From: an uncultured Prevotellaceae bacterium
GTDB lineage: Bacteria > Bacteroidota > Bacteroidia > Bacteroidales > Bacteroidaceae
Direction of reading: 5' to 3'
Assembly (NCBI GenBank): GCA_900313845.1
Contig: OMTC01000209.1
Location: 1 to 5,190 of the forward strand
DNA: 5,190 nucleotides
The position numbers and the translations under genes were made by a program. Under the pieces are notes generated by a model. The model was not told where the DNA came from. It did not search any database and saw only the letters and a program-made list of their open reading frames with translations. This document shows, in pieces, positions 1 to 5,190 of the stretch (position 1 is its first letter; each line of letters opens with the position of its first letter).

Positions 1-171
1 GTGGGTGAGACGGTGAATGGACAGCGCGAAGGCTACGGCATCTACTACTACCATCACGGTGATTTCTATTTCGGCCGCTATAAAAACAACAAGCCTTACG
101 GTTATGGCGCAACTTTCACCACAGGAAACCGAGTGACTATCCAAGACTGGGTGAATACTACAGAAGAATAA
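1..171 (+). CDS. MORN-repeat protein, C-terminal part (5' end outside window)
   Basis: Frame 1 is open from the window edge to a TAA at 169-171 and gives 56 residues. It shows the glycine/aromatic rhythm of MORN repeats: the end of one repeat at residues 7-19 (N-G-Q-R-E-G-Y-G-I-Y) and a more complete one at about 20-43 (G-D-F-Y-F-G-R-Y-K-N-N-K-P-Y-G-Y-G). A short polar tail ends in TTEE. MORN repeats form extended beta-hairpin arrays, often found in membrane-associated or scaffold proteins, but they do not define an enzymatic role. The protein's specific function therefore cannot be stated from this fragment. The first codon is GTG, but it sits at the window edge inside a repeat array, so it is probably an internal valine. 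The gene points toward menA, but a repeat element fills the 158-base gap and no T-rich terminator is seen. Confidence 0.8.
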   Translation: MGETVNGQREGYGIYYYHHGDFYFGRYKNNKPYGYGATFTTGNRVTIQDWVNTTEE

Positions 172-174
172 AAA

Positions 175-313
175 GCCCCCCTCCAACTCCCCCGAGGGGG
201 AGAGAAGAAAGTTAAAAATGAAAAGTGAAGAGTTGCCGTCCGGATGGCATTTTTCACTTTTCACTTTCCACTTTTCACTTTCTCCTCCCCTCGGGGAGGT
301 TTGGAGGGGGCCC
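175..313. repeat. Nested palindromic, MITE-like intergenic element
   Basis: The element has GC-rich inverted ends. The left end (175-205) and the reverse complement of the right end (281-313) share a G-CCCCC-CTCCAA core followed by a CTCCCC-GAGGGG palindrome. Each end is itself a small hairpin: CTCCCCC/GGGGGAG with a GA loop at 187-202, and CCTCCCC/GGGGAGG with a TC loop at 284-299. Inside are a GA-rich left arm (about 205-234), a central imperfect palindrome (GCCGTCCGGATGGC, 235-248) and a right arm of four tandem TTTTCAC-type heptamers (251-278). The left arm is roughly complementary to the right arm, so the whole unit can fold on itself. No ORF lies within it, and I see no convincing target-site duplication. 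It ends 16 bases before the menA start codon, so it probably forms part of the menA leader. Calling it mobile is inference; the inverted structure is directly visible. Confidence 0.7.
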
Positions 314-329
314 TTAATTATTATAAAAA

Positions 330-1313
330 ATGGTTGTTAATTCTCCAAAAGCATGGTTTTTAGCAGCACGTCCAAAGACTTTGGCGGGTGCAGCGGCTCC
401 AGTTCTCATTGGCGGAGCCTTGGCTGTTCATAACCTGAGGCGAGTGATGGAAGCAGACGCAACGGTGGCAAAACCAGCTATCCACGGTGGCTACGTGTGG
501 GTGTTCGTTCTCTGCCTGCTCTTTGCTTTCATCATGCAGATTGACGCCAACTTTGTGAACGACTATTTCGACTTCAAGAAAGGTACCGACCGCGAAGACC
601 GACTGGGGCCAGAGCGTGCTTGTGCTCAAGGATGGGTGACTCCCGAAGCCATGAAACGTGCCCTTTGGATAACAACCATCGTGGGCTGTGCCGTGGGACT
701 GCCATTGGTGTGGATTGGTGGACCTTGGATGATTCTGGTGGGGGTGCTCTGTGTAGCAGCTGTCATGCTCTACACCACTCGACTTTCCTACATCGGACTG
801 GGCGATGTGCTCGTCGTCGTGTTCTTCGGCATCGTGCCTGTGCTTTTCACATATTGGTGCATGATGGCTCAAGCCTGTGGCATGGACTTTTTCCTGTCGC
901 AAGGTGCTTGGGGGAAGAAAGAAATGCTTGGTGGATGGGGCGAGGCAATCCTCTTGGGCTTGGCAATGGGACTCGTAACCGACTGCCTCCTGATGGTGAA
1001 CAACTACCGCGATGTGGAGCAGGACAAGATAAGCGGAAAGCGAACGGTGGTGGTGCTTTTCGGTAAGAGTTTCGGTCGTCGCGCCTACCTTTGGTTAGGC
1101 ATTATCGGTGCGCTCATTGCCACGGCAACCATGATGATTCTTTGCAAAGATATCATTGTAACCATCCTCCTTCTCTATTTCGTTCTTCATGTCAAGACCT
1201 ACCACAAGATGTGTCGGATGGAAGGCAAAGCGCTCAACAAGGTACTGGGCGAAACAGCCCGAAACATTTTCATCTTCGGACTCCTTTGCAGCGTTTTTTT
1301 GTATTTTTCTTGA
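330..1313 (+). CDS. menA: 1,4-dihydroxy-2-naphthoate polyprenyltransferase (MenA)
   Basis: This 327-residue integral membrane protein belongs to the UbiA prenyltransferase superfamily. It attaches a polyprenyl chain to 1,4-dihydroxy-2-naphthoate, giving demethylmenaquinone for the respiratory quinone pool. The N-terminal W-F-L-A-A-R-P-K-T-L motif (residues 9-18) is typical of MenA. The first Asp-rich site is N77-D78-Y-F-D81-F-K-K-G-T-D87. The second is N225-Y-R-D228 followed by D232 and G-K-R-T (236-239). These sites bind magnesium and the prenyl diphosphate. Several hydrophobic segments are visible, for example about 54-72, 112-130, 133-149, 158-175, 206-223, 254-271 and 275-288. Length is slightly above the usual size of about 300, mainly through a polar insert near residues 34-52. 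The ATG at 330 precedes the conserved N-terminal motif; no clear Shine-Dalgarno site is seen, as is common in Bacteroidetes. The gene converges on ispF. Confidence 0.93.
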   Translation: MVVNSPKAWFLAARPKTLAGAAAPVLIGGALAVHNLRRVMEADATVAKPAIHGGYVWVFVLCLLFAFIMQIDANFVNDYFDFKKGTDREDRLGPERACAQGWVTPEAMKRALWITTIVGCAVGLPLVWIGGPWMILVGVLCVAAVMLYTTRLSYIGLGDVLVVVFFGIVPVLFTYWCMMAQACGMDFFLSQGAWGKKEMLGGWGEAILLGLAMGLVTDCLLMVNNYRDVEQDKISGKRTVVVLFGKSFGRRAYLWLGIIGALIATATMMILCKDIIVTILLLYFVLHVKTYHKMCRMEGKALNKVLGETARNIFIFGLLCSVFLYFS

Positions 1314-1326
1314 TTCTGTTTTTCAA

Positions 1327-1806
1327 CTAAGCTTTTTCTATCAGTGCCACAGCGTATGCACTGATACCTTCTTCCCTTCCCGTAAATCCTAATTTCTCCG
1401 TAGTGGTGGCTTTGATGCTGATGTCGTCGATGTCGATGCCCATCACTTCCGACAGCACGCGCTGCATCTCAGGGATATGCGGATTCATCTTCGGACGCTC
1501 TGCACAAATCGTTGCGTCGATGTTGCCGATTTCATAACCTTTCTCACGCACCAAAGCAACTGTTTTCTTCAAAAGGATTTTGGAATCAATATCCTTGTAT
1601 TCGCCTGCTGTGTCAGGGAAATGAAAGCCGATGTCGCGCATATTGGCAGCACCCAAAATGGCATCACAAATGGCATGAATCAACACGTCGGCATCGCTAT
1701 GTCCCAACAATCCCAACGTGTGAGGAATCTTCACGCCTCCCATCCATAAATCACGACCTTCCACCAACTTGTGAACGTCGAAGCCAAATCCTATACGTAC
1801 TTTCAT
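1327..1806 (-). CDS. ispF: 2-C-methyl-D-erythritol 2,4-cyclodiphosphate synthase (IspF)
   Basis: This 159-residue protein has the normal length and all visible hallmarks of IspF. The enzyme converts CDP-methylerythritol 2-phosphate to the cyclic diphosphate, releasing CMP, in the cytoplasmic non-mevalonate (MEP) pathway. The metal ligands are D10 and H12 in G-F-G-F-D-V-H and H44 in H-S-D-A-D-V-L-I-H-A. The C-terminal signature A-T-T-T-E-K-L-G-F-T-G-R-E-E-G-I (133-148) contains the cytidine-binding threonine/glutamate region. The family forms homotrimers with active sites at subunit interfaces. The ATG at 1806 is chosen because the protein begins at the usual M-K-V-R-I-G-x-G-x-D-V-H, and the leader is AT-rich (TAAATATAAAT directly before ATG). 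The gene lies 80 bases downstream of porV on the same strand with no clear terminator between, so co-transcription is likely. Its product feeds isoprenoid supply used by enzymes such as the neighbouring MenA. Confidence 0.96.
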   Translation of the reverse strand: MKVRIGFGFDVHKLVEGRDLWMGGVKIPHTLGLLGHSDADVLIHAICDAILGAANMRDIGFHFPDTAGEYKDIDSKILLKKTVALVREKGYEIGNIDATICAERPKMNPHIPEMQRVLSEVMGIDIDDISIKATTTEKLGFTGREEGISAYAVALIEKA

Positions 1807-1828
1807 ATTTATATTTAAAGTGTTTAGC

Positions 1829-1882
1829 GTGAAGCGATGCCAGCAGAATGGGATTTTTCACTCTTCACTTTTCACTTTTCAC
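1829..1882. repeat. Second copy of the TTTTCAC-heptamer repeat core
   Basis: This stretch aligns without gaps to 225-278 in the element upstream of menA: I count 45 identical positions of 54. It begins GTGAAG, has a degraded central region around ATGCCAGCAGAATGGG, and ends in four tandem heptamers (TTTTCAC, TCTTCAC, TTTTCAC, TTTTCAC; 1855-1882). The GC-rich ends of the first copy are missing here. It fills most of the porV-ispF gap and stops four bases before the porV stop codon. Function is unknown; it may be a dispersed intergenic repeat that forms RNA structure in the intercistronic region. Confidence 0.7.
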
Positions 1883-1886
1883 TTTT

Positions 1887-3101
1887 TTATCTCCTTCTTC
1901 CAAGCAAGTCGCTGATGCCATCCATATCGAAGGCAAGAGTGAAACGAAGTGTTTGGTCGAGTGGGTTAGTTTGTGCAGCACTGATGACATAGCCTGCATC
2001 GATGGAAAATACATTCATCTTGAAACCTGCACCCACCGTGTAGTACTTACGATTACCCTTGTTAGGATGCTCATAGTGATAACCAGCACGGAGAAAGAAC
2101 TTGTTGTCGTAGCTGTATTCCAAACCAACACCAAAGTTGATTTCCTCCATCTCTTCCTTAAATCCACGAGGAGCATCGCTGAACGACTTGAAGATACCTG
2201 AAATGGAAGAAACGTTGTTGTAGCCCTCTCCCATCAGCCAAGAAGTGTAGCCAGAATAGTCATCCTCAGCGGCACCAGTCTTTTCGATATACTGCTTCAT
2301 GGTCGGACGAGTAGGTACCAAGAGTTTGTTGGCATCTGCCGAAATGGACAGCACATTATATTCATCGAATGGAACCATAAACGATGCACCCAGTCGGAGA
2401 TTGGCTGGCAAGAATTCGGAGGTGTTTCCTTCATCGTAGGAAATTTTCGAACCTATGTTGGAAACATTCATACCCCAACCCAACTGACATTCGCGCTGTC
2501 CTAAGTTGAGGAAGCCATTATGGTATATGGCAATATCTGCAGCAAACGCATTGCCTGCAGTGGTCTCGTCATCGGGAGCCTGAAGGTCGGAACGAATATA
2601 GCGTAAAGCAACAGCTGCCGAGAAAGTCTCACTCAACATACGTGAGTAAGCCACATCGAACGACAATTCGTAAGGACGAATGGATTCGCTATAATTATCT
2701 ATGTTCAGATTGTCAAACCCCGTAGAACTATAGAACACCTCACCCAAGGAGAAATAGCGCAAGGAAGCAGAAACAGCATCCCAATCACCAATGCGCCAAT
2801 AACCCGTGATATTGGCAAGGTCGATGTCGCTCACAATTTGACGCAACCAAGGAGTATAGTTGAGAGAGAAACCAGCACGACTGATGCAGAACGGATACTT
2901 GGCTGGATTCCAGTACTGCGAGTTCACATCAGGGTCTGTAGCTGCACCCACGTCACCCAAGGCACCAGCACGAGCATCGGGAGCAATACCCAATGAAGTG
3001 ACACCATAATAGACGGGGTTCAGTTCGTTCTCCACATCTTGCGCCTTTGCAGTGTTGCAAAGGATAGCAAGCAGTATAAGTGCAATGAATTTTCGTTTCA
3101 T
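1887..3101 (-). CDS. porV: Type IX secretion system outer-membrane protein PorV
   Basis: This 404-residue protein resembles PorV (LptO), a FadL-like outer-membrane beta-barrel. In known systems PorV collects cargo proteins leaving the SprA translocon and passes them to the PorU sortase. The family signature is near the N terminus: S-L-G-I-A-P-D-A-R-A-G-A-L-G-D-V-G-A-A-T (about 36-55), followed by D-P-D-V-N-S-Q-Y-W-N-P-A-K-Y-P-F (about 56-71). Residues 1-20 (K-R-K, hydrophobic core, then A-K-A before Q21) form a signal peptide cleaved by signal peptidase I. The cysteine at 15 follows I-L and is not a lipobox. The remainder alternates aromatic and polar residues as in beta strands and ends with strand R-F-T-L-A-F and a basic R-R-R tail. 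The ATG at 3101 is preferred over one 12 codons upstream because the signal peptide then starts properly. ispF follows on the same strand; porU is not adjacent. Confidence 0.9.
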   Translation of the reverse strand: MKRKFIALILLAILCNTAKAQDVENELNPVYYGVTSLGIAPDARAGALGDVGAATDPDVNSQYWNPAKYPFCISRAGFSLNYTPWLRQIVSDIDLANITGYWRIGDWDAVSASLRYFSLGEVFYSSTGFDNLNIDNYSESIRPYELSFDVAYSRMLSETFSAAVALRYIRSDLQAPDDETTAGNAFAADIAIYHNGFLNLGQRECQLGWGMNVSNIGSKISYDEGNTSEFLPANLRLGASFMVPFDEYNVLSISADANKLLVPTRPTMKQYIEKTGAAEDDYSGYTSWLMGEGYNNVSSISGIFKSFSDAPRGFKEEMEEINFGVGLEYSYDNKFFLRAGYHYEHPNKGNRKYYTVGAGFKMNVFSIDAGYVISAAQTNPLDQTLRFTLAFDMDGISDLLGRRR

Positions 3102-3153
3102 CAAAAATAGTTTTGTTCTTTTTCTCTTAACAGTCAAGGCATAGGTATCCCTG

Positions 3154-3183
3154 CATATTTATTATAACGAAACGAAAAACAAA
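3154..3183 (-). promoter_or_regulatory. Candidate porV promoter
   Basis: On the minus strand a TTTG (complement of 3180-3183) is followed, after 18 bases, by TAAATATG (complement of 3154-3161). This matches the Bacteroidetes TTTG / TAnnTTTG pattern with one mismatch in the -7 element and a slightly short spacer. It would start transcription about 45 bases before the porV ATG. The gdh terminator lies just upstream, so porV needs its own promoter, which favours a site in this gap. The exact assignment is uncertain. Confidence 0.4.
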
Positions 3184-3230
3184 TTATTGTATAAAGCAAA
3201 AAAATAAATGAAACAAGCAGCATTTCTATC

Positions 3231-3272
3231 AAAAAGAAAGCTCCTGCCATGCTGCATGACAGGAGCGCTTTC
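3231..3272 (-). terminator. Intrinsic terminator of the glutamate dehydrogenase gene
   Basis: A long stem pairs 3236-3252 with 3254-3272 (GAAAGC, TCCTG, CATGC on each side, with a two-base GC bulge and one C/T difference). On the minus strand it is followed by CTTTCTTTTT. It lies about 32 bases past the glutamate dehydrogenase stop codon. On the plus strand the same hairpin is followed by nine T (3277-3285), so it could stop transcription in both directions, though no plus-strand gene is present to its left here. It separates glutamate dehydrogenase from porV. Confidence 0.85.
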
Positions 3273-3304
3273 TCACTTTTTTTTTCAGATGGAACGAATC
3301 GTCG

Positions 3305-4564
3305 CTACACAATTCCTTGTGCCATCATCGCCTTCGCCACCTTCATGAAACCAGCGATATTGGCACCCTTCACGTAGTTGATATAACCATCTGGTTCTTT
3401 GCCATACTTCACACACTGAGCATGAATGGCGTGCATGATACCATGAAGTTTTTCGTCCACTTCCTTGGCAGACCAACTGAGGTGCATGGCATTTTGACTC
3501 ATTTCAAGTCCACTTGTTGCCACACCTCCTGCATTCACCGCCTTGCCCGGTGCATAAAGCATTTTCGCATCGATGAAAGCATCTATGGCTTCAGGCGTAC
3601 AACCCATATTGGAAATCTCACCTACACAGATGCATCCGTTGTCAATCAACTGTTTAGCATCTTCACCATTCAATTCGTTCTGAGTAGCACAAGGCAAAGC
3701 AATATCACACTTCACTTCCCAAGGACGCTTGCCAGCAACGAAAGTAGAGCCAGGGAACATGTCTGCGTATGGTTGGCAAATGTCGTTACCCGATGCACGG
3801 AGTTCGAGCAGATAATCAATTTTCTCGCCACTCACTCCCTCAGGATCGTAGATATAGCCATCAGGACCACTAATCGTAATCACCTTTGCACCGAGCTGAG
3901 TAGCCTTCGTTGCTGCACCCCAAGCCACATTACCAAATCCACTGATTGCCGCTGTCTTGCCCTTGATGCTGATGCCCTTGGTTTCCAACATTTGGTTCAC
4001 GAAATAGAGACCACCAAATCCTGTTGCCTCAGGACGCACGAGCGAACCACCGAATTCGAGTCCCTTACCCGTAAGCACACCGCTCCAGTCGCGTGTCAGT
4101 TTCTTGTATTGTCCAAACAAATAGCCTACCTCACGGGCACCTACACCAATGTCGCCTGCTGGCACGTCGATTTCAGGACCGATGTAGCGATAAAGTTCGC
4201 TCATGAATGCTTGGCAGAAGAGGGCATTCTTGAAGGTTTGTTCAAAACCGAGGAACTTCAATATGGAGAGATTAACCGAACGATGGAAACGCAGTCCACC
4301 TTTGTAAGGACCAATGGCACTGTTGAACTGAACTCGATAGCCCAAATTCACTTGCACTTCACCCTTATCATCTACCCAAGGCACACGGAAGGTGATGATA
4401 CGTTCAGGTTCAACCAGTCGTTCAATGAGTTTGGCACGCTCAAATTCAGGATGCTGGTTATATACTTCCTCAATCGACATAAGCACTTCCTTCACTGCCT
4501 GCAAATACTCCACTTCTCCTGGATGCTTTGCCTCCAATTGAGCCATTACATTTTGAATCTTCAT
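3305..4564 (-). CDS. gdhA: Glutamate dehydrogenase with the catalytic loop missing (26-residue in-frame gap)
   Basis: This is a hexameric-type glutamate dehydrogenase of the Bacteroides/Prevotella group, which interconverts 2-oxoglutarate plus ammonia and glutamate. The chosen start (4564) gives 419 residues beginning M-K-I-Q-N-V-M-A-Q-L-E-A-K-H-P-G-E, as in relatives. The substrate region P-Y-K88-G-G, the F-K112-N-A-L motif, the P-A-G-D138 motif, the Rossmann A-I-S-G-F-G-N-V-A-W-G (206-216) and the C-terminal N-A-G-G-V-A-T-S-G-L-E-M-S-Q-N (344-358) are present. However, L115 is followed directly by F-C-Q-A-F. Family members have about 26 residues here (T-T-L-P-M-G-G-G-K-G-G ... E-V-M-R), including the lysine equivalent to K125 of Clostridium symbiosum. 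The enzyme as written should be inactive. The rest shows no decay, so the deletion is recent or an artefact. An upstream in-frame ATG (4612) would add 16 low-complexity residues. Cofactor preference cannot be decided from sequence alone. Confidence 0.9.
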   Translation of the reverse strand: MKIQNVMAQLEAKHPGEVEYLQAVKEVLMSIEEVYNQHPEFERAKLIERLVEPERIITFRVPWVDDKGEVQVNLGYRVQFNSAIGPYKGGLRFHRSVNLSILKFLGFEQTFKNALFCQAFMSELYRYIGPEIDVPAGDIGVGAREVGYLFGQYKKLTRDWSGVLTGKGLEFGGSLVRPEATGFGGLYFVNQMLETKGISIKGKTAAISGFGNVAWGAATKATQLGAKVITISGPDGYIYDPEGVSGEKIDYLLELRASGNDICQPYADMFPGSTFVAGKRPWEVKCDIALPCATQNELNGEDAKQLIDNGCICVGEISNMGCTPEAIDAFIDAKMLYAPGKAVNAGGVATSGLEMSQNAMHLSWSAKEVDEKLHGIMHAIHAQCVKYGKEPDGYINYVKGANIAGFMKVAKAMMAQGIV

Positions 4565-4612
4565 AGCTTTTGAATGATTTATTTTGTTGGTTTTAGATTT
4601 TGACACTTTCAT

Positions 4613-4939
4613 TTTGTCAAGAGGAAACAGCTACAGTCTATTTGAGTAGCCAATTTCCCTGACATTTTGCAGAAATAATCATAGTACAAATATAGTGAAA
4701 GGGATATATCAAACAAAATTTTATCGGAATTATTTACTTTTATTATTATTTACCATCGTTTTATCACCCTTTTTGCAAAACACTCTTTACAAATGTAAGA
4801 TAAATCCACTCGTTTATTGTTAAAATTCATCAATGCACGCCATCACCACGTGCACAAATGTTCATTTTGTGGAATTTACTTTAACTTTGACAACAATTTT
4901 CAACGAATGCCAGATAAAAACAAATCTCAATATCATCAC
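4613..4939. other. Gene-free AT-rich intergenic region between rmlC and the glutamate dehydrogenase gene
   Basis: No ORF with coding character is seen in this stretch of about 330 bases. It holds the leader and promoter of the glutamate dehydrogenase gene at its left. It also contains two small inverted repeats upstream of that promoter: TTACA-AA-TGTAA (4787-4798) and CACAAATG-TT-CATTTTGTG (4853-4871, one bulged base). A third, TTGACA/TGTCAA (4600-4605 and 4615-4620), spans the left edge at the upstream ATG. These could be regulator sites, but such short dyads also occur by chance in AT-rich DNA. No RNA gene or repeat array is recognised. Confidence 0.5.
4687..4717 (-). promoter_or_regulatory. 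Promoter of the glutamate dehydrogenase gene
   Basis: On the minus strand TTTG (complement of 4714-4717) is followed, after exactly 19 bases, by TATATTTG (complement of 4687-4694). Both elements match the Bacteroidetes primary-sigma consensus TTTG / TAnnTTTG perfectly. Transcription would begin near 4680 and leave an untranslated leader of about 115 bases before the ATG at 4564. Confidence 0.65.
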
Positions 4940-4983
4940 AAAAAACGCTTGCTCTCCTTTTATAATTAGAGGAAAGCAAGCGT
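4940..4983 (-). terminator. Intrinsic terminator of rmlC
   Basis: A 14-base stem pairs 4945-4958 (ACGCTTGCTCTCCT) with 4970-4983 (AGGAAAGCAAGCGT), with one mismatch and an 11-base AT-rich loop. On the minus strand it is followed by six T (complement of 4940-4945). It lies 44 bases after the rmlC stop codon and should isolate rmlC from the downstream glutamate dehydrogenase gene. Confidence 0.9.
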
Positions 4984-5027
4984 AATCGTTACTAAATAAA
5001 GTAGAGATACTGTTTGAAAGCCTTTTA

Positions 5028-5190
5028 TTATTTCACCATCTCCTCATACACAAAAGGAATCTCAGCATCAGCCAGCAATGGATGATGCGCATCCTTCTCG
5101 CTGAGAATACGATTTTCCTTTGGCACGCGCCAATCAATGCCCAGCGCAGGATCGTCCCAAGCAATGGCACCCTCAGCCTGAGGAGCGTAG
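5028..5190 (-). CDS. rmlC: dTDP-4-dehydrorhamnose 3,5-epimerase, C-terminal part (5' end outside window)
   Basis: The minus strand is open from the window edge to a TAA at 5028-5030 and gives 53 residues. The segment Y-A-P-Q-A-E-G-A-I-A-W-D-D-P-A-L-G-I-D-W (1-20) followed by I-L-S-E-K-D-A-H-H-P-L-L (28-39) is characteristic of the C-terminal part of RmlC (RfbC). This cytoplasmic cupin-fold enzyme epimerises C3 and C5 of dTDP-4-keto-6-deoxyglucose on the way to dTDP-L-rhamnose, a precursor of surface polysaccharides. The catalytic His/Asp residues lie earlier in the protein and are not in the window. The gene ends at the usual place for the family and is followed by a strong terminator, so it is the last gene of its transcription unit. 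Any other rml genes would lie beyond 5190. Confidence 0.92.
   Translation of the reverse strand, partial: YAPQAEGAIAWDDPALGIDWRVPKENRILSEKDAHHPLLADAEIPFVYEEMVK

Noticed and set aside
251..278. Tandem repeats as a CRISPR array
   Set aside because: The units are seven bases long with no spacers and no cas genes nearby.
360..1392. Several open frames of 67-180 codons overlapping menA on both strands
   Set aside because: They overlap a clear membrane-protein gene with intact catalytic motifs and show no recognisable protein pattern of their own.
3057..3059. PorV cysteine at residue 15 as a lipoprotein site
   Set aside because: The residue before the cysteine is leucine, not Gly/Ala/Ser, and a good signal peptidase I site (A-K-A before Q21) follows.
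3102..3137. Twelve-codon N-terminal extension of PorV
   Set aside because: It would put a charged stretch before an otherwise normal signal peptide that begins M-K-R-K at 3101.
3317..4573. A 418-codon open frame on the plus strand opposite the glutamate dehydrogenase gene
   Set aside because: It is antisense to a strongly recognised gene, its protein is rich in His/Cys/Thr with no domain pattern, and it is open because of the codon use of the opposite strand.
4565..4612. Start of glutamate dehydrogenase at the upstream ATG
   Set aside because: The extra 16 residues are low complexity and absent from relatives as I know them; conserved similarity begins at M-K-I-Q-N near 4564. It is kept only as a possible alternative start.
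4866..4889. Plus-strand promoter (TTTG at 4866-4869, TAACTTTG at 4882-4889)
   Set aside because: The spacer is only 12 bases instead of about 19, and no plus-strand gene lies downstream in the window.

Overview
The window looks like chromosomal DNA of a Bacteroidales bacterium, most likely Prevotella or a close relative. The evidence is a PorV-type outer-membrane protein of the type IX secretion system, a glutamate dehydrogenase of the Bacteroides/Prevotella type, and Bacteroidetes-style promoter motifs (TTTG about 19 bases upstream of TAnnTTTG). AT-rich leaders without clear Shine-Dalgarno sites and dispersed repeats built on TTTTCAC heptamers fit the same picture. The species assignment is inference.

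Layout from left to right. Bases 1-171 (+) are the C-terminal end of a MORN-repeat protein. Bases 175-313 are a GC-tipped, nested palindromic element that resembles a small non-autonomous repeat and lies immediately upstream of menA. Bases 330-1313 (+) are menA (menaquinone synthesis). It converges, with only 13 bases between stop codons, on ispF (1327-1806, -; non-mevalonate isoprenoid pathway). Upstream of ispF on the same strand is porV (1887-3101, -). The ispF-porV gap holds a second, diverged copy of the core of the menA-proximal repeat. A strong hairpin at 3231-3272 separates porV from a glutamate dehydrogenase gene (3305-4564, -), which has a good Bacteroidetes promoter about 120 bases upstream of its start. 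A gene-free, AT-rich stretch (about 4613-4939) follows, then an intrinsic terminator (4940-4983) and the C-terminal end of rmlC (5028-5190, -; dTDP-rhamnose synthesis).

The genes are mostly housekeeping. MenA uses a polyprenyl diphosphate, and IspF belongs to the pathway supplying isoprenoid precursors, so the two convergent genes are metabolically linked. PorV serves protein secretion, and rmlC serves surface polysaccharide.

The most striking observation is in glutamate dehydrogenase. Compared with the family as I know it, exactly 26 residues are absent, in frame, between the FKNAL and FCQAF motifs. The missing segment is the glycine-rich loop carrying the catalytic lysine, while the rest of the protein is intact. 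Either this gene encodes a catalytically dead enzyme or the sequence has a local deletion or assembly error. The second notable observation is the pair of repeat copies (225-278 and 1829-1882), which match without gaps at 45 of 54 positions. I see no evidence of a novel multi-gene system.
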